Below are positions 8,748-17,965 of a stretch of DNA of 56,618 nt, piece after piece. The first letter of the stretch is position 1. Each line of letters begins with the position of its first letter. The stretch is taken from assembly GCA_002315945.1 (NCBI GenBank), contig DCIJ01000042.1:1-56618 (forward strand), given 5' to 3'. The stretch comes from Lachnospiraceae bacterium UBA1729. Lineage in GTDB: Bacteria; Bacillota; Clostridia; Lachnospirales; Lachnospiraceae. A program made the position numbers and the translations under genes. Below the pieces are notes generated by a model. The model was not told the DNA's origin, searched no databases, and saw only the letters and a list, made by a program, of their open reading frames with translations.

Positions 8748-8754
8748 ATATTTC

Positions 8755-9873
8755 CTAACTATTAATATATTCCTGATATTTCATGGAGATAGTATCAGCC
8801 CATTTCTTGCATACCAGTGAAGGCTGCAGCTTCTGGGCAATTTTTGAGGCCTCCATTCCAAGCTTTTCTCTCAGATCCTCATCATCCATAACCCGTCTCA
8901 GGCTATCGGTAAGAGCATCCTCGTCACCAACAGGAATCAGGATACCATTCACATTATTTTTGATTACACTGGCAGGACCACCACAGGGACAATCTGTTGA
9001 GATGCAGCACAGTCCACTGCTCATAGCCTCCAGCAGAGCATTTGGCATACCTTCATAGCCTGAAGCCAGTACAAATATTTCTGCCTTCTCAATTTTGGAC
9101 CTGATATCCTTCTGACGGCCTGCAAAATCCACATTGTAGGTCATTCCCAGTTCATTAACCAGTTCCTTCAGCTTGTCATGGGTTCCATCTTCGCCCTTAA
9201 TTTCATCTCCAAAGAATCTCAGCTTGTACTCTGGAAATTCTGGCAACAGCTTGTGAAAGCTTCTGACTACCATTGCATGATTCTTGTTAGTATCCAGGCG
9301 TCCCACCATAACAATCTCTTTATTTCTAACTCCCGCAAAAGCAGGTCTGACAAAAGACTCATCCAGGATATTAGGCATTACATAGCATTTTTTTCTAATA
9401 CTCTTTCCAAAAAATTCCTGTACCTGTTCTGTCTGGGTAAATACAGCCAGAGCGTCATGGCTAAACAGATATTTTGCCAGCACTCTGTTAACAAATCCCG
9501 GATACTCCTTTGAAGGGTCACTTCGAACATTAACAATTACCGGGATATGATATCTGCGGGTAGACAGACATCCATAGATATTCATCTTGCCAATAAATGA
9601 CAGAATAAACAGTGGCTGCTCCTTAATCCAGATTTCTTCCAGTCGTCTTGCCCTGGCAAACATTCGGCCAATTCTTCCGCCCTTGGCGTCTTTTATGTCC
9701 TCATTTACCAGATATCTCTTTACCTTAAAATCCAGTTCATATTCTTCTTCATTTTCCTTTGAAGTTACTAGCAGAATTTCATACCCCTGATTTCTGTAGT
9801 AACGCATGAGGTTTACGGCCACATGCTCAGCTCCGCCTTTTCCAAGACTGCTTAAGAGAAATGCTATTCTCAT
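8755..9873 (-). CDS. Glycosyltransferase family 4, surface glycan
   Basis: 372 residues from the second in-frame ATG; the AGGGGG ribosome binding site directly touches the first ATG (9879) but is 6 nt from this one. GT-B fold: N-terminal LSSLGKGGAEHVAVNLM binds the acceptor side, and the donor motif near 270-300 has the EX7E pair in GYEGMPNALLEAMSSG followed by STDCPCGGP. The retaining GT4 family transfers a sugar from a nucleotide donor. It is about as similar to the next gene upstream as paralogues are (shared VVSVRS/VIVNVRSDP, GMPNA.(L/I)EA, STDCP), so the two are likely duplicates. Confidence 0.85.
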   Translation of the reverse strand: MRIAFLLSSLGKGGAEHVAVNLMRYYRNQGYEILLVTSKENEEEYELDFKVKRYLVNEDIKDAKGGRIGRMFARARRLEEIWIKEQPLFILSFIGKMNIYGCLSTRRYHIPVIVNVRSDPSKEYPGFVNRVLAKYLFSHDALAVFTQTEQVQEFFGKSIRKKCYVMPNILDESFVRPAFAGVRNKEIVMVGRLDTNKNHAMVVRSFHKLLPEFPEYKLRFFGDEIKGEDGTHDKLKELVNELGMTYNVDFAGRQKDIRSKIEKAEIFVLASGYEGMPNALLEAMSSGLCCISTDCPCGGPASVIKNNVNGILIPVGDEDALTDSLRRVMDDEDLREKLGMEASKIAQKLQPSLVCKKWADTISMKYQEYINS

Positions 9874-9888
9874 TTTCATCCCCCTGTG

Positions 9889-10980
9889 TTAGTTTTTATA
9901 GATAAATTCACGCCATCTTGCATGCACTTCATCCGGATACAGACTCTTTGCAAAGGTAGCGCCGCCTTCTGACAATTTATCAGCCAGACTGCTGTCAGTC
10001 AGGACTCTCTCCATGGCCCCAGCCATCTTTTCGCAATCTCCCACTGGAACTAAGAGTCCTGTTTTTTCATGCTCAACCAGCGCCCTTGCACCATTAGGAC
10101 AGTCTGTGCTTACAACCGGAATACCCAGTGCCTGTGCCTCTGCTATGGCATTTGGCATACCCTCAAAATCCGATGAGAGCACAAACAGACTTGCGTCCTT
10201 TATTTTTTCTTTTATATTTTTTGTATCACCAGGCAGATTCACCCTGTCTTCAAGATTATATTTTTTAGTAAGGGCAGCTATATCCTCCCGGCATTCCCCA
10301 TCACCATATATGGTAAGAGAAATCTTATCCAGCTTTTGTGCCACCAGCCTGAATGCCTCTAACAACAGCCTGTGATTCTTAACCGGATCCATTCTGCCTA
10401 CAGTAACTATTCTTTTTATTCCAGTATTATCTCTACTATTCTGTCCGGGTACGTAGGCCCCAACATATTCAAAAGACAGAGGATTTGGAAGAATCGTGGA
10501 TTTTTTTCTTACAGCTTCTCCAAAAAAGTCTCTGGCTCTTTCAGTCTGAAATACCACGCCATCTGCAAATGGGAAGACAAGCTTTGCAATCAGGGTGTTT
10601 TTTGTCCCTTTATATTCTCTTTCAGGAGTACTACGCACAGATACTACCGTCCTGGCGCCAGTTCCAAGGCCTGCCAGAATAGTTCGGATATTTGTCTTGC
10701 CAATAAATCCTACCAGTGCATCAGCCTTGTTTTCTCTTACAAGCTTTCGAACCTTTAATATACGTCCCAGGGCTGATTTGATTCTTCCCTCGCCTGCAAA
10801 GTCAAGTACTATGTGCTTTACTCTGTCATCTATTTCATACAGCCCTTCATCCTCTTCAAGTGTTACTAAAAGGACCCGGTCTCCCATGGCTGCGAAGCTG
10901 TTGGCCAGACTGACCATAACTCTCTCAGCTCCTCCCCTTGTGAGGGTAGCTATATAAAAAACTATTGTTTTACTTGCCAT
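9889..10980 (-). CDS. Glycosyltransferase family 4, surface glycan (paralogue of its downstream neighbour)
   Basis: 363 residues when started at Met19 of the long frame (MASKTIVFYIATLTRGGAER); this gives an 11-bp overlap with the gene before it, like other junctions in the cluster, and an AAGAGA ribosome binding site. GT-B/GT4 features: LTRGGAERVMVSLAN at the N-terminus and DFEGMPNAIAEAQALGIPVVSTDCP carrying the donor-binding glutamates near the C-terminus. Retaining sugar transfer at the cytoplasmic membrane is expected. Donor sugar unknown; the neighbouring 4-epimerase suggests a galacto-configured UDP sugar is available. Confidence 0.85.
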   Translation of the reverse strand: MASKTIVFYIATLTRGGAERVMVSLANSFAAMGDRVLLVTLEEDEGLYEIDDRVKHIVLDFAGEGRIKSALGRILKVRKLVRENKADALVGFIGKTNIRTILAGLGTGARTVVSVRSTPEREYKGTKNTLIAKLVFPFADGVVFQTERARDFFGEAVRKKSTILPNPLSFEYVGAYVPGQNSRDNTGIKRIVTVGRMDPVKNHRLLLEAFRLVAQKLDKISLTIYGDGECREDIAALTKKYNLEDRVNLPGDTKNIKEKIKDASLFVLSSDFEGMPNAIAEAQALGIPVVSTDCPNGARALVEHEKTGLLVPVGDCEKMAGAMERVLTDSSLADKLSEGGATFAKSLYPDEVHARWREFIYKN

Positions 10981-11896
10981 CTCTATGTCTCTTGTTGTAC
11001 CAGGTCCAGTATATCTTCTTAAACAGGACTCCAATTCCTATCTCTTCATGGAGAATATCTACCACCTGATAATTCTCGTTCTCATTATATGTATGAACAC
11101 CTTTTACATTTAAGGGCAGATAAGAGAAATCTTCAGGTGTCATCTCTGACATCAATTCCTCAGTTTCACCACCCAGCTTATATAAAAGGACCTTTTCACC
11201 ATAAAAGCTGGTGCAGTACTGGGCTGGTCTCACAACTCCATCCTCTGTACTGATTAGTCTGCCTGCCGGCCTGACCGTCTCGTTCCTGTCGCCCTTAAAT
11301 AAAAGCTCGGATTCTCTAATCTCAAAACGGTTTCCTTCCAGCACAAGCCTGTATATTTCCAGATGCTTATCCACATATGTGAATACAAGCGCATCCTGCT
11401 GTTTGTCTGTATCCTGGACACTCTCTAATCTTTCCTGACGGCTCAGTGTTCTATCTATATTTCTGCCTTTTATATATATAGTGGTGTCCACAGCAGGAAA
11501 TGGGAAAATCACATCTTCACAAACCCATCTATCCGGAAAATTGGTACACCGATACAGCCTTACCTCTCCAGCCTGCCTTGACTCAGGAATCATATATATC
11601 TGGTTTGCATATTCAAATACCTGAGGATATGACAGATGAAAAGGTTCCTCAAGAACGCACACAGGCTCACTGCCCTCCTCGTCCAGGTTTATGCACCACA
11701 GACTTCCCTTCATGTCAGTCAGATCCTGTCTCTCGCAAAAGAGCCAGTTACAACCTCTGTGATAAAACAAAAACGGATCTGCAAGAGAGACATATTTTTC
11801 AGAAATAATTTTGTCAATTACCTCTCCCGCCTCAGAATATGCAATTGCCCAGTATTCACAGGTCATAGCCTTTTTTATTCTAGACAAAAGTCCCAT
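10970..11896 (-). CDS. Five-bladed propeller protein resembling the GINT1 N-terminal domain
   Basis: 308 residues, soluble. The pattern LADPFLFYHRGCNWLFCE, LSYPQVFEYANQIYMIPESR, EVRLYRCTNFPDRW and VFTYVDKHLEIYRL is the repeating strand signature of the GH43/62-like propeller found alone in bacterial glycan clusters and as the N-terminal domain of plant glucosamine inositolphosphorylceramide transferase 1. Its enzymatic role is not established to my knowledge. It starts in a TGATG overlap with the upstream glycosyltransferase and overlaps the next one by 11 bp, so it is made together with both. Identification is by pattern recall and needs a profile search. Confidence 0.55.
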   Translation of the reverse strand: MGLLSRIKKAMTCEYWAIAYSEAGEVIDKIISEKYVSLADPFLFYHRGCNWLFCERQDLTDMKGSLWCINLDEEGSEPVCVLEEPFHLSYPQVFEYANQIYMIPESRQAGEVRLYRCTNFPDRWVCEDVIFPFPAVDTTIYIKGRNIDRTLSRQERLESVQDTDKQQDALVFTYVDKHLEIYRLVLEGNRFEIRESELLFKGDRNETVRPAGRLISTEDGVVRPAQYCTSFYGEKVLLYKLGGETEELMSEMTPEDFSYLPLNVKGVHTYNENENYQVVDILHEEIGIGVLFKKIYWTWYNKRHRDGK

Positions 11897-12972
11897 CAGA
11901 CCAGTTCCTCGTAAGTTTTTACCATTTCATTAATGTCAAAGCCGGCTTCTACAAAACGGGCCCTGTCAGTGTTGTCCCTCTTATCTCTGTAGGTATCAGC
12001 CTCTTCAAGAATTTTATCAGCCCAGACTTCAGCCTTCTTATCCAGAGGCAGATAGGTTACTCTGTCAGAGACATCCACCAGTCTGGTAATAGGATCTGAT
12101 ACTATACAGGGCAGACCTGTGGCCTGAGCCTCAACCATGGCAATTGGCATTCCTTCATAAAAAGAGGGAAAGATAAATGCATCCATGGCAGAAAGCAGTG
12201 CCGGAGTATCTGTTCTGACTCCTGCCAGTATTACATGATCTCTTAATTCAATATTATCAATCTTCTTTTCAATCTGTGGTCTTAAGTCCCCGTCTCCCAC
12301 CAGTAATAGAACTGTATCAGGGTTCTTCTTAACCATTTCCTTTAATACGTCCAGCATGAAGAAATGATTCTTAACAGGCATAAAATTGCCAATGTGACCA
12401 ACCACAGTCTTATTGTGCAGAGATAGTTTTTTTCTGGTCACATCTCTTTCGGACTTTTTAAAGGAAAAATCCTCTAAATCTATGGCATTCTGAATTACTC
12501 TAAAGTCCTGTCCCTTTCCATACAGCCACTCACCTGCCGCTTCAGAACAGGCAAACCGCATGGTTGCCATCTTGTTTAGCATAGGCTGAAACATGTAATG
12601 GGAATTAGGATTTGGTGTACTGGTAGAATGGGAATGAGGAATTCTTACCCTGGCACCTCCCATTTTTGCAGCAAGCAGATCCAGTGCCACCATGGCATTG
12701 TCCGCATGTCTGAACACCACATTATACCCACCTTTTTTTACAACACTTCTAATATCCCTGAAGTTCTTGATGGGGCTGTCATGCTTTTGGGTAGCCACAT
12801 AGATTTTTCCACCCATGGACTCAATTTCCTCTTCAAAGCTGACTTCCCTGTGTTCATGAACAATAAAGTCAAACTGAACCTTACTTCTGTCAATATGTCT
12901 GTATACATTCATTATGTAATTTCCAATCCCGCTGGGAGCCATGGAACCTACAATATGGAGCATTCTAACCAT
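11896..12972 (-). CDS. Glycosyltransferase family 4 (EpsF/CapM-like)
   Basis: 358 residues. N-terminus MVRMLHIVGSMAPSGIGNYIM has the glycine-rich acceptor loop typical of EpsF-like enzymes; FDFIVHEHREVSFEEEIESMG follows; the donor half has HIGNFMPVKNH, LLVGDGDLRP and the EX7E motif in FPSFYEGMPIAMVEAQATGLP. First glycosyltransferase translated in the cluster, after the epimerase (60 bp gap). AGGAT ribosome binding site 8 nt before the ATG. Its stop codon shares a base with the next start (TGATG), giving translational coupling. Confidence 0.85.
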   Translation of the reverse strand: MVRMLHIVGSMAPSGIGNYIMNVYRHIDRSKVQFDFIVHEHREVSFEEEIESMGGKIYVATQKHDSPIKNFRDIRSVVKKGGYNVVFRHADNAMVALDLLAAKMGGARVRIPHSHSTSTPNPNSHYMFQPMLNKMATMRFACSEAAGEWLYGKGQDFRVIQNAIDLEDFSFKKSERDVTRKKLSLHNKTVVGHIGNFMPVKNHFFMLDVLKEMVKKNPDTVLLLVGDGDLRPQIEKKIDNIELRDHVILAGVRTDTPALLSAMDAFIFPSFYEGMPIAMVEAQATGLPCIVSDPITRLVDVSDRVTYLPLDKKAEVWADKILEEADTYRDKRDNTDRARFVEAGFDINEMVKTYEELV

Positions 12973-13032
12973 TTATTTACTATCCTATCAATTTCTTTTC
13001 TGTCGTTTTCTTTCCTGTCTCAATATTTAAGA

Positions 13033-14010
13033 TTATGACAAATTCGCTTTGTACCAGTCGATAGCCAGAGCTATTCCCTTTGCAAAATCAAATTCGGGAT
13101 CATATCCCAGGAGCTTCCTTGCTTTGCTAATGTCAGCATTTGAGTGTTTAATATCTCCTGCTCTGTCTGGGCCAAAATTAGGCTCCACATTTTTGCCAAG
13201 AGCCTTGCACAGATCATAATAGATATCAATCAGATATTCTCTGCCGCCGTAGGCAATATTAAATGCATTGCCGGCAGCCTCACTGGGAGCCAGGCACGCT
13301 TTCAGGTTCGCCTCAATTACATTATCAATATATGTAAAATCTCTGGACTGTTTTCCATCACCATTGATTGTTGGAACCTCTCCTGCCAGCAGCATTCTAA
13401 TGAACTTTGGAATTACTGCAGCATACATTCCATCAGGATCCTGTCTGCGACCAAATACATTGAAATATCTCATGGCATATGTATCCAGACCGTACAGCTT
13501 CTTGTACAGCTTACCATATTCTTCATCCACTCTCTTTGTAAGAGCATAGGGGGATAACAGATTACCCTCCTGACCTTCAACCTTAGGTAATACAGGGTGA
13601 TCGCCATATACTGATGAGCTTGAAGCAAACACAAACTTCTTAACGCCAGTCTGTCTGGCAGCTTCCATCATATTTAATGTGCCTCTGATGTTAATTTCTT
13701 CATACAGCAGGGGCATCTCAATACTCCTTGGAACAGAGCCCCAGGCAGCCTGATTTAATACAAAATCAACTCCCTCGCAGGCTTTCTTACAGGTCTCAAG
13801 ATCTCTGATATCGCCCTTGATAAAAGTATAATTTTCTCTGTCCATAAGGAAATCCACATTTTCCTGTTTTCCTGTAGACAGATTATCCAGGCATCTGACC
13901 TGATAACCCATTGTTGTAATTGCATCACACAGATTTGAACCAATAAATCCTGCTCCACCTGTTACCAAAAAAACGCTTCCCTCTGGAAATTTTAACTCTT
14001 TATAGCTCAT
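13033..14010 (-). CDS. UDP-N-acetylglucosamine/UDP-glucose 4-epimerase (WbpP-like extended SDR)
   Basis: 325 residues from Met4 of the long frame; AGGAAG lies 9 nt before this ATG but abuts the first one. Extended short-chain dehydrogenase: NAD-binding GGAGFIGSN, then FASSSSVYGDHP with catalytic Ser, SPYALTKR with the YxxxK pair, and RYFNVFGRRQDPDGMYAAVIP, whose RRQDP.G.YAAVIP block is typical of WbpP/TviC-type enzymes acting on UDP-GlcNAc or UDP-Glc. It supplies UDP-GalNAc or UDP-Gal for the glycan genes that follow. It is 1 bp downstream of trkA, an odd partner. Confidence 0.85.
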   Translation of the reverse strand: MSYKELKFPEGSVFLVTGGAGFIGSNLCDAITTMGYQVRCLDNLSTGKQENVDFLMDRENYTFIKGDIRDLETCKKACEGVDFVLNQAAWGSVPRSIEMPLLYEEINIRGTLNMMEAARQTGVKKFVFASSSSVYGDHPVLPKVEGQEGNLLSPYALTKRVDEEYGKLYKKLYGLDTYAMRYFNVFGRRQDPDGMYAAVIPKFIRMLLAGEVPTINGDGKQSRDFTYIDNVIEANLKACLAPSEAAGNAFNIAYGGREYLIDIYYDLCKALGKNVEPNFGPDRAGDIKHSNADISKARKLLGYDPEFDFAKGIALAIDWYKANLS

Positions 14011-14011
14011 A

Positions 14012-14677
14012 TTACACATCTTCCTTTTCTAATCTCTCAACCATATTAATGAGTCCACGGCTTTCTGCTAAGACATAAATTGTATCACCGGTTTCAAATA
14101 CAAAATCCGGGCTCAGCAGATAGTTCCAGACTCCATCTCTATTAACCCCAAGAACATTGATTCCAAATCTGGCTCTTGTGTCGAGACTTCTCAATGTTTT
14201 TCCAGCCCATTTTTGGGGGATTGATATTTCGGTAATGCAATGATCGCTACTAATATTGATATAATCCTTTACATAGTCTGTTGCACATCTGATACCTATT
14301 TTTTGAGCAGAATCTCTGTCAGGATATATCACCTCATCGGCACCATTCTTGCTCAAAAACTTTGCCTGAATTTCCCTGTCAGCAATACTGATTACATGTC
14401 TTGCACCCATTTCCTTAACCAGATCGGTTATTTCAAGACTGTTCTGAAAATTTTCACTCATGCAGACAAAGACATTGTCAAAATTTCCAACTCCAAGACT
14501 CCTTATAACCTCAGGCTTTGTACAGTCTCCAATCTGGGCAGATACCACAACATCCAGCACATCCTTGAGGTTCTCTTCATTCATATCAACTACCATTACC
14601 TGACTTCCAGAATCAACAAGAGTCTGGCACAGATAATGACCATATATTCCCATTCCAATTATGAGGTTCGTTTTCAT
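14012..14677 (-). CDS. trkA: TrkA/KtrA-type potassium uptake regulatory subunit
   Basis: 221 residues from the internal ATG (MKTNLIIGMGIYGHYL), which has AGAGGGA upstream; the longer frame has no such site. RCK_N Rossmann domain with GMGIYG nucleotide loop and VVDMNEENL, then RCK_C from about residue 140 (ISIPQKWAGKTLRSLDTRARFG, described loosely). It gates the TrkH channel in response to nucleotides. Placed 44 bp downstream of trkH on the same strand. Confidence 0.92.
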   Translation of the reverse strand: MKTNLIIGMGIYGHYLCQTLVDSGSQVMVVDMNEENLKDVLDVVVSAQIGDCTKPEVIRSLGVGNFDNVFVCMSENFQNSLEITDLVKEMGARHVISIADREIQAKFLSKNGADEVIYPDRDSAQKIGIRCATDYVKDYINISSDHCITEISIPQKWAGKTLRSLDTRARFGINVLGVNRDGVWNYLLSPDFVFETGDTIYVLAESRGLINMVERLEKEDV

Positions 14678-14720
14678 TTTTCCCTCTTTTTCTTTCAAAT
14701 CAAAAATCAAGTTTTAATTC

Positions 14721-16058
14721 TTATCCTACGTTCACTTTTCCTTCAGGATATCTGATTTCGCTCCCGACTCTGGACTTTACAAAGCTCAATGCGAAGGTTA
14801 AGCTTCCTACCCTTCCGAGATACATTAAAAACATAAGTATTATCTTAGGAACTCCATCAAGACTTCTTGTGATTCCTGTAGACATTCCAGCCGTACCAAT
14901 TGCTGAGAAAACCTCAAACAGTACATCACTTTGTGGTATCAGGGGATGCCAGGTCATTATTATTACAGCCCCACATAGCGCCAGTGAAAGATTTAATACC
15001 AGCACTGTACAGGCCTTCTTTATTGTTTCAGAGCCTATACGTCTTTTTAAGATATTACAGTCCTTCTCATTCTTTAGGCTGCTAATGGTATAGGCTAACA
15101 GAACCACAAGTGTTGTAGTCTTTATTCCACCCGCTGTAGATCCCGGGCAGCCTCCAACGAACATAAAAATCACTGTCAGCATCTTGCCTGCCGCTGACAA
15201 TGCACCTGTATCAATCGAGTTAAAGCCTGCTGTTCTGGGAGTTACAGCCGAGAACAGGGCTCCTAAAAAGCTATCCCACAGGTTCATATTCTGTAATAGG
15301 TTATCCTTCTCAATAATCCAGAAAGCAACAGTTCCGCCAACCACCAGTACCAGCGTGGAAATCAGTACCATCTTGGTATGCAAGAGATATCTTCTGCAGC
15401 TGTTTCTATGCGCTAATATATCTTCCCAGACAATAAATCCTATGCCGCCTATCAGAATCAGGGCAGTCACAGTGAGAATAACCAGTCCGTCTCCTGCGTA
15501 GCTAACCAGCGAGGAATATTCTTCTTTGTATCCAAAGATATCAAACCCTCCATTGCAAAAGGCCGATACAGAGATAAATATTGCAAAATATATTCCCCTA
15601 AAAAAACCGTACTCCGGAACAAATCGAAAAGAAAGTAATATTGCTCCCAATCCCTCAAACAGAATTGTTCCCTTGATTATCAGTTTGACTAACTTGACTC
15701 CTCCCGCCAATTGCAAAGAGCTGATACTTTCCTGAAGTATAGTCCTGTCTTTTAGGGATACTTTTCTTCTAAAGGCCAGCGAAAATGCTATTCCTATGGA
15801 AACAAATCCCAGACCACCAATCTGAATCAGTGTCAGTATCACCAGCTGTCCAAACAGCGTCCAGTGAGTATATGTATCTTTTACAACAAGTCCTGTTACG
15901 CAGGATGCACTGACAGCAGTGAAAGCGGCATCCAACAGGGTTGTATTGCCTTCCTTGGTGGAAAAGGGCAAAAGGAGCAGAACCGTTCCTGTCACTATTA
16001 TCAGAAAAAATCCCAGCGCGATAATTTGTAATTGTGTAAGACCTTTTCTTTTTTTCAT
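14721..16058 (-). CDS. trkH: TrkH/KtrB-type potassium uptake membrane subunit
   Basis: 445 residues with many membrane helices, about the length of KtrB. Pore loops are visible: SASCVTGLVV (first), SAFCNGGFD (second), VTPRTAGFNSI (third) and SAIGTAGMSTG (fourth), each with the Gly that lines the K+ filter; GGCPGSTAGGIKTTT is the family signature between them. Forms the K+ (often K+/Na+) translocating subunit with the downstream TrkA. The region before its ATG is A-rich without a clear Shine-Dalgarno sequence, and a 9-bp hairpin lies between it and aspS. Confidence 0.93.
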   Translation of the reverse strand: MKKRKGLTQLQIIALGFFLIIVTGTVLLLLPFSTKEGNTTLLDAAFTAVSASCVTGLVVKDTYTHWTLFGQLVILTLIQIGGLGFVSIGIAFSLAFRRKVSLKDRTILQESISSLQLAGGVKLVKLIIKGTILFEGLGAILLSFRFVPEYGFFRGIYFAIFISVSAFCNGGFDIFGYKEEYSSLVSYAGDGLVILTVTALILIGGIGFIVWEDILAHRNSCRRYLLHTKMVLISTLVLVVGGTVAFWIIEKDNLLQNMNLWDSFLGALFSAVTPRTAGFNSIDTGALSAAGKMLTVIFMFVGGCPGSTAGGIKTTTLVVLLAYTISSLKNEKDCNILKRRIGSETIKKACTVLVLNLSLALCGAVIIMTWHPLIPQSDVLFEVFSAIGTAGMSTGITRSLDGVPKIILMFLMYLGRVGSLTFALSFVKSRVGSEIRYPEGKVNVG

Positions 16059-16073
16059 TTTTTATCTTAATAT

Positions 16074-16098
16074 CCAAACCGGCCAGAGACCGGTCTGG
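16074..16098 (-). other. Stem-loop between aspS and trkH
   Basis: On the minus strand a 9-bp stem with one G-U pair (CCAGACCGG/CCGGTTTGG) and a 7-nt loop, lying 9 bp after the aspS stop. What follows is ATATTAAG, not a U run, so it is not a convincing terminator; it may stabilise or process the message. Confidence 0.55.
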
Positions 16099-16107
16099 AT
16101 TAACTAT

Positions 16108-17901
16108 TTATTCTTCCTCGGGAATTGCATGTGCCAGGCACAGCTCTGCCATCTGCTTGTCATCTACCACATCAGGAGCATTGGTCATCAGACAGCTTGC
16201 ATCCTTAACCTTAGGAAATGCCATAACCTCTCTGATACTGTCAGCACCAACCAAAAGCATAACCAGTCTGTCCAGACCATATGCCAGTCCGGCATGAGGT
16301 GGAACTCCATACTTGAAGGCATCTAAGAGGAATCCAAAACGATTATGCGCATCCTCTTTTGTGAAGCCCAGGATTTCAAACATCTTCTCCTGAACGTCAG
16401 ACTGGTAGATTCTTACAGAACCACCACCAAGTTCTACACCGTTAAGTACGATATCATATGCCTTGGCACGAACCCTTCCAGGATCAGTATCAAGATACTG
16501 CAAATCTTCATCCATAGGCATAGTAAACGGATGATGCATAGCAACATATCTGTTTTCCTCTTCGGAGTACTCTAACAGAGGGAATTCAACTACCCACAGG
16601 AAGTTGAACTTGCTGTGATCAATGAGACCCATTGCCTCTCCCAGCTGAAGTCTTAGAGCGCCCAACACATTGTATACTACTCCCAATTTGTCAGCTGCAA
16701 AGAAAAGCATATCTCCAGGTTCACCAGCCATCTTCTCAACCAGCGCCTTGAGCTCATCCTCTGTCATGAATTTTGCGAAGCTTGATTTGTAGGTTCCATC
16801 AGGCATAACAGCCAGGTATGCCAATCCCTTTACTCCATAACCCTTTGCGAATTCTACATAGGAGTCAATTTTCTTTCTGGGCATTTCAGCCTGTCCCTTG
16901 GCATTAATACCACGAACAGAACCACCTGCCTGAATAGCTCCGGTGAATACACCAAAACCGCATTCCTTTACTACGTCGGATACATCTGTAAGCTCCATTC
17001 CAAAACGTGTATCAGGCTTATCAGAACCAAATCTGTCCATTGCTTCCTGCCATGTCATACGGGGAATAGGCAGTGTAACATCCAGACCAATCGCTTCCTT
17101 GCAAACCTTCTGGATAAGTCTCTCGTTGACACCGATTACATCATCTACATCTACAAATGAAAGCTCCATATCAACCTGTGTAAACTCAGGCTGTCTATCA
17201 GCTCTTAAATCCTCGTCTCTGAAGCACTTGGCAATCTGGAAATATCTGTCATAGCCAGAGCACATAAGCAGCTGCTTAAATAACTGAGGGCTCTGAGGAA
17301 GACCATAAAATGTACCAGGATGAACACGGCTTGGTACCAGGTAATCCCTTGCACCTTCAGGAGTACTCTTTCCAAGGATAGGAGTCTCAATCTCCAGGAA
17401 GCCTTCCTTGGTAAGCATTTCTCTAATGCTTGCAGTAATTGCAGATCTCAAAATAATATTTCTTTGTAAATCAGGACGGCGAAGGTCCAGATATCTGTAT
17501 TTAAGTCTAAGCTCTTCCTTGGTCTTTGAATCAGCCTCAATAGGAAATGGAGGTGTCTCAGCCTCTGAAAGAATTCTAACCTGCTTAGCTATTATCTCGA
17601 TGGTACCCGTTTTAAGATTCTCATTTACGGCACCACTTCTCTTTACTACTTCTCCTACTACAGCAACTACAAACTCGCTACGGAGTTTTTCAGCCTTTTC
17701 AAAGTTATCCTTTCCACATTTATCCTCTTCAAAGATTATCTGAAGGATTCCACTTCTATCACGTAAATCAACAAAGATAATTCCACCCTTGTTTCTCTGC
17801 TTGGCAACCCATCCCATTACGGTTACTTCGCTGCCAATGTTACTCTCTGTTACTTCTGTACATCTGTGGGTTCTATGCAAACCCTTCATTGCTTCTGCCA
17901 T
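16108..17901 (-). CDS. aspS: Aspartyl-tRNA synthetase
   Basis: 597 residues, bacterial-type length. N-terminal OB-fold anticodon domain (VMGWVAKQRNKGGIIFVDLRD), then the class II core: motif 1 near FLEIETPILGKSTPEGARDY, motif 2 with FRDEDLRADRQPEFTQVD, the bacterial GAD insertion (about 300-420) and motif 3 GLAYGLDRLVMLL. Charges tRNA-Asp; whether it also serves tRNA-Asn cannot be decided here. Lies 64 bp downstream of hisS, the common Firmicute pair; AGAGG ribosome binding site. Confidence 0.97.
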   Translation of the reverse strand: MAEAMKGLHRTHRCTEVTESNIGSEVTVMGWVAKQRNKGGIIFVDLRDRSGILQIIFEEDKCGKDNFEKAEKLRSEFVVAVVGEVVKRSGAVNENLKTGTIEIIAKQVRILSEAETPPFPIEADSKTKEELRLKYRYLDLRRPDLQRNIILRSAITASIREMLTKEGFLEIETPILGKSTPEGARDYLVPSRVHPGTFYGLPQSPQLFKQLLMCSGYDRYFQIAKCFRDEDLRADRQPEFTQVDMELSFVDVDDVIGVNERLIQKVCKEAIGLDVTLPIPRMTWQEAMDRFGSDKPDTRFGMELTDVSDVVKECGFGVFTGAIQAGGSVRGINAKGQAEMPRKKIDSYVEFAKGYGVKGLAYLAVMPDGTYKSSFAKFMTEDELKALVEKMAGEPGDMLFFAADKLGVVYNVLGALRLQLGEAMGLIDHSKFNFLWVVEFPLLEYSEEENRYVAMHHPFTMPMDEDLQYLDTDPGRVRAKAYDIVLNGVELGGGSVRIYQSDVQEKMFEILGFTKEDAHNRFGFLLDAFKYGVPPHAGLAYGLDRLVMLLVGADSIREVMAFPKVKDASCLMTNAPDVVDDKQMAELCLAHAIPEEE

Positions 17902-17965
17902 TTTTCTACCTCTTTGTTATTATTATATATCCTGAGAACGTATCTATTTGGGTCAAAGATAATTC

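Noticed and set aside
10981..11034. Eighteen extra N-terminal residues on the second GT4 protein
   Set aside because: They lie deep inside the upstream gene, lack a ribosome binding site and do not fit the family's N-terminus; the start at 10980 does.
16074..16098. Terminator between aspS and trkH
   Set aside because: The stem is good but an A/T-mixed, not U-rich, sequence follows on the transcript strand; kept only as a stem-loop.
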